Origin: CBDULQ01 sp965368115
GTDB lineage: Bacteria; Pseudomonadota; Gammaproteobacteria; SZUA-229
DNA: 20,336 bases
Assembly (NCBI GenBank): GCA_965368115.1
Contig: CBDULQ010000038.1
Coordinates: 1-20,336 of the forward strand
Direction: 5' to 3'
Under the pieces are notes generated by a model that was given only the letters and a program-made list of their open reading frames with translations, made no database searches and was not told the DNA's origin. Positions 14,978 to 20,336 of the stretch are shown here, one piece after another. Every line of letters starts with the position of its first letter. The stretch's first letter is position 1. The position numbers were made by a program, and so were the translations under genes.

Positions 14978-17569
14978 TCATTCAAAACTGATCTCGATAT
15001 CCATGCTGCCTGATGCGGTCGCTGAGCCGGCCGGCCCCGAGGGCATGAATGCCTCCATGTTACCCTCCAGCCTTACATAGTAACTCCCCGCGGGCAATTC
15101 GCCTGAATAATTGATCGCCGATCCATTGTCTGTCTCAAACAGCGTCGTCGAGGTTCCGGATGAGCTGGACCGCAATGCAACCGAGAGATCCAGTCCTTCT
15201 CCTGCACCGCTGCCGTTGATGGACAAGGTCATGGGTTCGGTTAATGTAAAACTCACACCGAATTCACTCTGGGCATAAACCCGGTGCGAAAAACTGACAT
15301 CATTTGAAAGAGCCAGAAGCTGCCCGTCAAAATGAAATGACCAGCCCTGTAATTCATCGGTCGCCGGATCAACGACCTCATCCCAGCTTAACGTCGCTTC
15401 ACCGGAATCCTCATTAATCCCGGAATTGCCTGCGTAATAATAATTATCACTCAAGGTACCCGAACCTTCCCCGTTTATGTACTGACTCTCGTCCGGAAAT
15501 CGTAAACGGGCGGATATACCGTCGCGGGTCACCGGCTGTATGGAGTTCCCTGCAACCGTCCCCAGTTCCAGTTCGTCCAGCCAGGGAATGCCGAGCTGTC
15601 CCTGGGTAAAGGGAATACTCAGCGCTTTGGTGTCGACAAACACAAAGAAATCGCTGCCGATGTCGCCGTCGCTGTCCGCCGTCCAGGACAGATCGAAACT
15701 CGACTGACCGAAGCTTGCGCCGGTACGTGCGATTTCCTGGGTGCTGATCGCACCGCCATTGTCGATCCTGCGATAAATGATAATCTCGTCGATATTGTAA
15801 AGTTCGCTGCTGGTATATGATCGATAATCCAGCGTGTTCGGCATAAGAACAACATTAAAATTCACCGTGTCACCGGTAGCAAACGATGCCACATCAGCGC
15901 TGGCTGATTGCAGTCGTGGTGAGGTATACAGAGGGATATCGAGGTTGACCAATGAGAAGCTGGCGGCATTGATATTCAGAAAATTAAAAAACTGAATCGC
16001 ACTGCGACCAAAACCGGCATTGATATTCAACGCCTGCATGTAACTTGATGCGTATGTTGTGCCCGCGACCTGAGAATCGACCGTCGCCAGATTGGCACTT
16101 TCAACCAGACCACCGGTCAAACGTAACGCCTTGAACTCCAGTCGATAAAACAAACCGGTGCCGACCCGAAAATCGGCAAACGCAAAACCTTTTAACGTCG
16201 GCTCGAAACGCAAGCCTGCGGTCAGGTTATTCGTGTCCGGCAGTATCAACCTGAAGTCTGCATCGCTTTGCGAAGTCGCTGTGGCTGCGGTATCGATCAA
16301 TTCCAGCTCACCCATGGCATTGCGCTCAACACCCACTTCAGCATTGAACTGGGCTTTAAAATTAGCTTCGGCGGCGACCTGTCCAAGCGTCACCCGACCA
16401 CCGATTTCGAAACCCGGACCCACCGGAATGCGGCCACCGAACACAACCGAAGCCGCACCACTGATCGGAATTGGAATACTCACCACGTCGAGGGTACAGG
16501 TGAACTTACCTTCGAACGCAACATTCAGCGACGGCCTGACTCGGAGTTCCGCTTTGGCCATGCCGGCCAGGGCCAGTTTCTGTAAGTGCTCATTGTCACT
16601 GTCGTATTGCATGATCAGATCAAGATCGAAGACCAGGCCATCGGTGACCGGCAACAGGTTCAGCGTCAGCGGAATCGTCGGCATGGTCGATGAACAATCG
16701 AAGGGTGCGTATGGATTGGCAAAGGTACCCTGCGGTGTGCCCAGCGCCTGGCGCATATTATCGGCCATGGTTTTTGGATTGGAGAACTCGGGCTTTGGGG
16801 TGAATTTCAAACTGCCGTCAGGGTTTTCACTCACATCGAAGAGTGTGCTGATTTCCTCAGGAATGACCGCATCGTCTGTCGTGAAGTGATAGGTCTCATC
16901 AATTTTCAGTTTAGAAAACATCTGACTGACCGGGATAAGCTCAAGGGTGACCAACTGGCTGGTTCCGGAACGAACAACGTCCACCACACGTCCGCCGATG
17001 GGTGCGGACTCACTGGCGAGCAGGATATCGCCAACCGTGACCGCAACGGTTCCATCAAGCGTCACTTCATAAAGGCTTCCGACATCAGGTGGCGTATCCG
17101 GATCCTGCAGGAGTGGATTATCGAGTACCTGTGCATCACTGACCAGCACACTGTTCGGCATCAACTCGACCGCAAGCAATGTTGCCTGCCCGCTCACGTC
17201 GCCGGCAGTCGCACTGATCAGTGACGAACCCGCATAATCGTGAGTGGTTACCGTCCCCTGCCCGTCGACCGTCATCAGGCCCGGGTTGCTCGATGTCCAG
17301 TCGAAATTCACATTCAGCGGTTCGCCATTGGCATCATAGGCCGTCGCCTTGAGCTGGTAGGTCTCGCCGAGGCTGGTCATTAACGCGGTTCCCGGTGTCA
17401 CCTCGATTCGACTTATCTGGTTTGGGTCATCCTGTGATCCGCCACCTGAGCCACAGGCAGTGACAAGCATCGCCAATAGCAGTACCAGGCTCCAGAGAAC
17501 GACCCTGCGAATGGTCCACACCGCACCCCACCGGCTTCCAGATTCCAGCACGCCCAGTTGCTCCTTCAT
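14978..17569 (-). CDS. Large lipoprotein with Ig-like (Big_2-type) domain, function unknown
   Basis: 863-aa exported lipoprotein. The signal peptide (Arg-rich start, hydrophobic VVLWSLVLLLAMLV) ends in the lipobox LVTAC, with the lipidated Cys at residue 39, followed by a Gly/Ser-rich linker. Residues about 54-135 form a bacterial Ig-like Big_2 pattern (IEVTPGTALMTSLGETYQL ... WTSSNPGLMTVD ... GTVT). The rest is beta-rich, low in Cys (one likely pair, in DCSST and FTCTL), rich in Ser/Gly/Asn, and unfamiliar. The residue after the lipidated Cys is Gly, not the Asp that retains lipoproteins in the inner membrane, so outer membrane or surface location is likely. The ATG at 17569 is chosen over one five codons upstream because GGAGAG precedes it at proper spacing. 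Confidence 0.8.
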   Translation of the reverse strand: MKEQLGVLESGSRWGAVWTIRRVVLWSLVLLLAMLVTACGSGGGSQDDPNQISRIEVTPGTALMTSLGETYQLKATAYDANGEPLNVNFDWTSSNPGLMTVDGQGTVTTHDYAGSSLISATAGDVSGQATLLAVELMPNSVLVSDAQVLDNPLLQDPDTPPDVGSLYEVTLDGTVAVTVGDILLASESAPIGGRVVDVVRSGTSQLVTLELIPVSQMFSKLKIDETYHFTTDDAVIPEEISTLFDVSENPDGSLKFTPKPEFSNPKTMADNMRQALGTPQGTFANPYAPFDCSSTMPTIPLTLNLLPVTDGLVFDLDLIMQYDSDNEHLQKLALAGMAKAELRVRPSLNVAFEGKFTCTLDVVSIPIPISGAASVVFGGRIPVGPGFEIGGRVTLGQVAAEANFKAQFNAEVGVERNAMGELELIDTAATATSQSDADFRLILPDTNNLTAGLRFEPTLKGFAFADFRVGTGLFYRLEFKALRLTGGLVESANLATVDSQVAGTTYASSYMQALNINAGFGRSAIQFFNFLNINAASFSLVNLDIPLYTSPRLQSASADVASFATGDTVNFNVVLMPNTLDYRSYTSSELYNIDEIIIYRRIDNGGAISTQEIARTGASFGQSSFDLSWTADSDGDIGSDFFVFVDTKALSIPFTQGQLGIPWLDELELGTVAGNSIQPVTRDGISARLRFPDESQYINGEGSGTLSDNYYYAGNSGINEDSGEATLSWDEVVDPATDELQGWSFHFDGQLLALSNDVSFSHRVYAQSEFGVSFTLTEPMTLSINGSGAGEGLDLSVALRSSSSGTSTTLFETDNGSAINYSGELPAGSYYVRLEGNMEAFMPSGPAGSATASGSMDIEISFE

Positions 17570-17574
17570 GACGA

Positions 17575-17580
17575 CTCTCC
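17575..17580 (-). promoter_or_regulatory. Shine-Dalgarno that decides the lipoprotein start
   Basis: GGAGAG on the minus strand, 5 bases before ATG 17569. The alternative ATG five codons upstream has no comparable site. Confidence 0.6.
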
Positions 17581-17665
17581 ACATTTTTATCGGACTACGC
17601 CATCATTTTAATGGTCTCCGAAACCCGGCCACATCCCCAATTTTTGGTAATTCGCTGTTTAGATT

Positions 17666-17684
17666 TCGTGCTACTCTGGCACGA
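17666..17684. promoter_or_regulatory. Perfect dyad in the divergent lipoprotein/regulator promoter region (candidate operator)
   Basis: TCGTGC at 17666-17671 and GCACGA at 17679-17684, separated by TACTCTG: a 19-bp symmetric site. It is about 97 bases upstream of the lipoprotein ATG and 52 bases upstream of the regulator ATG. Half-site size and spacing suit a dimeric HTH protein. Binding by the adjacent LuxR-type regulator is inferred from position only. Confidence 0.4.
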
Positions 17685-17735
17685 GCGGAAAGATTCTGAA
17701 CAAGCGAACTGTTTTTCGATTTGGGCTGGCAATAA

Positions 17736-18671
17736 ATGAGTATCTTTCAAAGGCGCCTGGTCAGGGCCGATGATGTACGACGCATCGGCGCACACCTCAG
17801 GCAATTCGAACATCATTATGGGCCTGTCGAGGACGAGCAACGCGTCGTCCTGTTGCAGCAACTGTTACAGGAAAAGGCCGCTACCGGTTTAATGGTGGAA
17901 CGCAATTCTGCGGATGCAGAAGTATTGCCGGAAATCGTTGCGTTAGGCATTAGCGGATTTCTCAGTCTTGATGATGCGAACAGGCTACTGGAATCGCCGC
18001 CCGAAGAACCCATTGTCGACAGAATCTACGCCCTTGAACAACAGGGGCGGCAACCCTTGCTGAGACCCGAACAAATCGCCCATGCTAACGCCGGCGATGG
18101 TCTGGCACTGATGTTTCTGCACTTTTCCCTGCCGCCCGGCGATCCGGAAGCCCCCGAAACCCAGCAGGCACTGACCCTGATGCAGTCCAGCTTTCGTCTT
18201 CACCATGGCGGCTACCACTGTCGCATGGCGCTGCATCCGGTTCCCCAGGGCGACCCGAAAGGCAAACAGTCACTGTTGCAGATGGGGTTCGAACCGGTCG
18301 GTAACGGGAACTCGCTGATGGTCTTCGACCTGCGCGCAATCGATCAATACCCCTACCATCCCTTCAATTGCCTGCGACGATCTCGCTCACCCACTCTGGG
18401 ACTGTCACCTGGAGAAAAGGAATTATTGAACCTGGCACTATGGGGCAATAGCGATGCATTGATTGCCGAGTCACTGAACATTTCGCTGGACACGGTGCGT
18501 AAACGCTGGAGAAAAGTGTTTCAGAAAATCGAGGACCAGCCAGATCTGGCGTTATTTCCCGAATCACAAAAAGCGGACGCAACCCAGACCCGAGGGCCTG
18601 AAAAACGTCAGCGGGTGCTTCAGTTCATCGATACCCACCTGGAAGAAATACGCCTGCATCAACGTGCGTAA
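17736..18671 (+). CDS. Transcriptional regulator with C-terminal LuxR-type HTH
   Basis: 311-aa cytosolic protein. Residues about 225-275 form a LuxR/GerE-type helix-turn-helix: LSPGEKELLNLALWGNSDALIAESLNIS (in two parts, LSPGEKELLNLAL and SDALIAESLNISLDTVRKR), where the second helix pair is the DNA-recognition unit. The N-terminal 210 residues are unlike receiver, PAS or autoinducer-binding domains that I know; the segment ending in LLQMGFEPVGNGNSLMVFDL resembles the end of a GNAT-like fold, but no acetyl-CoA loop is clear. It is divergent from the lipoprotein gene across 166 bases containing a dyad, so it may control that gene and itself. The ATG at 17736 has only a weak ribosome-binding sequence. 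It converges on the next gene with a 36-base gap. Confidence 0.75.
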   Translation: MSIFQRRLVRADDVRRIGAHLRQFEHHYGPVEDEQRVVLLQQLLQEKAATGLMVERNSADAEVLPEIVALGISGFLSLDDANRLLESPPEEPIVDRIYALEQQGRQPLLRPEQIAHANAGDGLALMFLHFSLPPGDPEAPETQQALTLMQSSFRLHHGGYHCRMALHPVPQGDPKGKQSLLQMGFEPVGNGNSLMVFDLRAIDQYPYHPFNCLRRSRSPTLGLSPGEKELLNLALWGNSDALIAESLNISLDTVRKRWRKVFQKIEDQPDLALFPESQKADATQTRGPEKRQRVLQFIDTHLEEIRLHQRA

Positions 18672-18707
18672 AAGACATACCAGGGAAAACGCGACCCGTG
18701 ACCGGGC

Positions 18708-19898
18708 CTATTCACGCTTGCCATTCAGGGATTGAGACGGGCTCTTCTGCAAAAGAGGTGTGCCATCCGGTTTGCGGTTGATACCCGGGTTCTGCGGAGA
18801 TGGCGCAACTTTCAAACCGGCACCCGCCCCAGCAGGTTTATCGTTACATGTCACGTCGTAGGATGCCCAGTTGGAAACAACATGATTAGGTTCAAGCACC
18901 TCTACGCGCATTGAGCCTTTGTGCTGATTCGATGCGCCCGGCGTCACCGCAATCTGGTTGATCCCGCCTCCACCTGCGGAGGTATTAGCGGAGAGGGGCA
19001 TCGGACTTCCACCGGGAGGAGTATCACCGACACTCTCTGGAACAGTGAACATTTGCGTGATGCGAGCTCGATAGCTATCCCCGTATTTTTTCAGATTCGC
19101 CGTAGCGATTCCTGAACGCCCGCCCTGAGCATCGACAACTCTGAATTTTGCTGTACCTGGACCCACACCTTTGATGTCCAGTTGCAGTGTCAGCCGTTTG
19201 GGACAGCGGCCTACCCATCTGGCAGGAACGATTGACGCATCCGCCTGAGCCACTGAAAACCCGGCGCTCAGCACAGGAGACACCGTTTTGGGCTTAATGG
19301 AGGATTTTAGTTCTGCTGCTTCGCATAAGGTGTTAAACGCCAGATCGACATAGGCTTTGTCCGTATTGTTGATACTGTTACTACAAAACAGCTCATGCTC
19401 AACACGCGCAACCGGCACCTGCCACAATGTAAACGCTTTCGTTTGCCCACCCTTAGGCCCCAGTTTTTTCCGCAATGCATTATTACATGCTTCGATCAGT
19501 TTATAATTCTGCGTCTTGTAGCTACCGAACACCTCACTGGCATGGTCGTAGTTGGTCTCACCGCTCCAGTTATGCACTTTATAATGGTTGTCATGTACAA
19601 GTCTGACTCTTGATTTATCAAGATAGTGTCCGGACTCACAGGTTCCGCCAAACTTTACACTGTATATGAAAGGTTCGGGCATGGACTGACCGAGTAATTT
19701 ATTGACTGACACCGAGTCATACTCACCCTTCTGTGCATTGAAGTGCACAACATAAGTCATCGAATTGCCTGCTTTTTCCAGCGTAGCCTGCGCGGTTGTC
19801 GCTGCGGCAACACTGCTATAGCAGGCCGCTACGCTTAACAAAAGGGAAGCCCTGACGACATTAAAATATCGATGCCTGATATCCCGGGTAGAATCCAT
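18708..19898 (-). CDS. Secreted protein of unknown function
   Basis: 396-aa exported protein. With the ATG at 19898, placed 5 bases after a GAGG, it begins with an Arg-containing N-region and hydrophobic core (VVRASLLLSVAACYSSVAAA) followed by TTAQ, a good Sec signal peptide cleaved near Ala-Ala. A longer open frame to 20000 exists but adds 34 residues before the signal peptide and has no better start. The mature protein holds several Cys residues (in GGTCESG, IEACNN, LFCSN, TLCEAA, GRCPK, VTCND), so probable disulfides, and a Gly-rich linker before the last domain. The C-terminus is Pro/Gly/Lys-rich and probably disordered. No family recognised. Confidence 0.7.
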   Translation of the reverse strand: MDSTRDIRHRYFNVVRASLLLSVAACYSSVAAATTAQATLEKAGNSMTYVVHFNAQKGEYDSVSVNKLLGQSMPEPFIYSVKFGGTCESGHYLDKSRVRLVHDNHYKVHNWSGETNYDHASEVFGSYKTQNYKLIEACNNALRKKLGPKGGQTKAFTLWQVPVARVEHELFCSNSINNTDKAYVDLAFNTLCEAAELKSSIKPKTVSPVLSAGFSVAQADASIVPARWVGRCPKRLTLQLDIKGVGPGTAKFRVVDAQGGRSGIATANLKKYGDSYRARITQMFTVPESVGDTPPGGSPMPLSANTSAGGGGINQIAVTPGASNQHKGSMRVEVLEPNHVVSNWASYDVTCNDKPAGAGAGLKVAPSPQNPGINRKPDGTPLLQKSPSQSLNGKRE

Positions 19899-19903
19899 GA
19901 CAA

Positions 19904-19907
19904 CCTC
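19904..19907 (-). promoter_or_regulatory. Shine-Dalgarno that decides the secreted protein start
   Basis: GAGG on the minus strand, 5 bases before ATG 19898, which places the signal peptide at the N-terminus. Confidence 0.55.
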
Positions 19908-20024
19908 GCAGATCATGTCTGTTGAAATTTTATATGAGTCGCAGCAATCCGACACGGGGTTCAATTCGTGCGAACTAAAAATATGTCGTAAATTGATCAA
20001 GCCTGTCTGAAAAGCCGATTTCGG

Positions 20025-20336
20025 TTACCGGCGCCGCCTGTGACGCAACGACAGGGTTCCAATCCCAAAGAGCCCCGACAACATCAACGGCAGCGCTGCC
20101 GGCAGGGGTACTTCCGGTGGACGACTATCTTCGACATCGACATTGATCGCAGCACCCATTGGGCTGACCAGAATAGCCCCGTTATAATTGCCGTCCACAT
20201 CTTCGAATCCAATACGCACGGCCAAAGGCGTCTGGAATGAGTAGGTAGCGAGACTCACCATTTCCAGCACGGAGGGTGTCGAGCTGGAAAAGACACCGGG
20301 CGAAGGTTCAGCAAAGAAAAACAGCATGCTTTCGGT
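20025..20336 (-). CDS. VPLPA-CTERM (exosortase-sorted) protein, C-terminal part
   Basis: The frame is open to the window edge; at least 103 residues are visible and the N-terminus is missing. The end has the three-part sorting signal: VPLPAALPL, a hydrophobic helix (MLSGLFGIGTLSL) and a basic tail RHRRRR. This is the VPLPA variant of PEP-CTERM, which directs export and processing by an exosortase/EpsH-type enzyme (family knowledge; none in this window). The visible upstream part is beta-rich and acidic (GFEDVDGNYNGAIL). It precedes the secreted-protein gene by 126 bases on the same strand; whether they share a transcript is unclear. Confidence 0.8.
   Translation of the reverse strand, partial: TESMLFFFAEPSPGVFSSSTPSVLEMVSLATYSFQTPLAVRIGFEDVDGNYNGAILVSPMGAAINVDVEDSRPPEVPLPAALPLMLSGLFGIGTLSLRHRRRR

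Noticed and set aside
14562..14985. Two minus-strand frames of 62 and 68 aa in the gap before the lipoprotein gene end
   Set aside because: Random-looking composition; one reads through the terminator-like hairpin. No supporting start signals.
14934..18686. A 13-base match (CATACCAGGGAAA) in opposite orientation near 14940 and 18680, as ends of a mobile element
   Set aside because: A match of this length is expected by chance in 20 kb, and there is no transposase or target duplication.
19899..20000. N-terminal extension of the secreted protein to the start at 20000
   Set aside because: It would put 34 polar residues in front of a good signal peptide; the GAGG-preceded ATG at 19898 is better.

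Overview
The window looks like chromosomal DNA of a free-living gammaproteobacterium. The evidence is the housekeeping set at the left end (RsgA with its zinc knuckle, the tRNA deaminase TadA, a DUF3025 protein), tight ATGA-type gene overlaps, and a VPLPA-CTERM (exosortase-sorted) protein at the right end. No genus can be assigned from the sequence alone. No tRNA or rRNA gene, CRISPR array, transposase or phage gene was seen.

Left end (1-2653): the 3' end of an unidentified gene, then rsgA on the plus strand. Convergent to it are tadA and the DUF3025 gene on the minus strand, preceded by a 54-residue membrane-protein ORF with a TATAAT box almost touching its ATG. Positions 2654-3212 hold no convincing gene.

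Centre (3213-14438, minus strand, read right to left): one long, tightly packed cation/proton transport operon. Gene order is: a 68-aa Cys-containing small protein; a Kef-type CPA2 antiporter with an RCK domain; mrpE; two tandem universal stress proteins; mrpF; mrpG; a stand-alone MbhD-like (DUF4040) subunit; an MbhE-MnhB fusion; mrpC; mrpD; a second MrpD/NuoL-family subunit; a third, degenerate subunit of the same family; and a frameshifted small tail gene. The Mrp part follows the order of the membrane-bound hydrogenase (Mbh) membrane arm, mbhA to mbhH. The usual two-domain MrpA is absent: its C-terminal pieces are separate genes, and an extra antiporter-like subunit may replace its N-terminal part. 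No hydrogenase or oxidoreductase subunit is present, so this is most likely a stand-alone Na+(K+)/H+ antiporter coupled genetically to K+ efflux and nucleotide-sensing USPs.

Right end (14439-20336): a 539-bp gene-free stretch with a plus-strand terminator-like hairpin; a large lipoprotein with an Ig-like (Big_2-type) domain; divergently, a regulator with a LuxR-type HTH and an unrecognised N-terminus, with a perfect dyad in the shared promoter region; then a secreted protein of unknown function and the 3' end of a VPLPA-CTERM protein gene. The most interesting parts are the Mbh-ordered Mrp operon, its degenerate third antiporter subunit, and the small genes at both ends of that operon.
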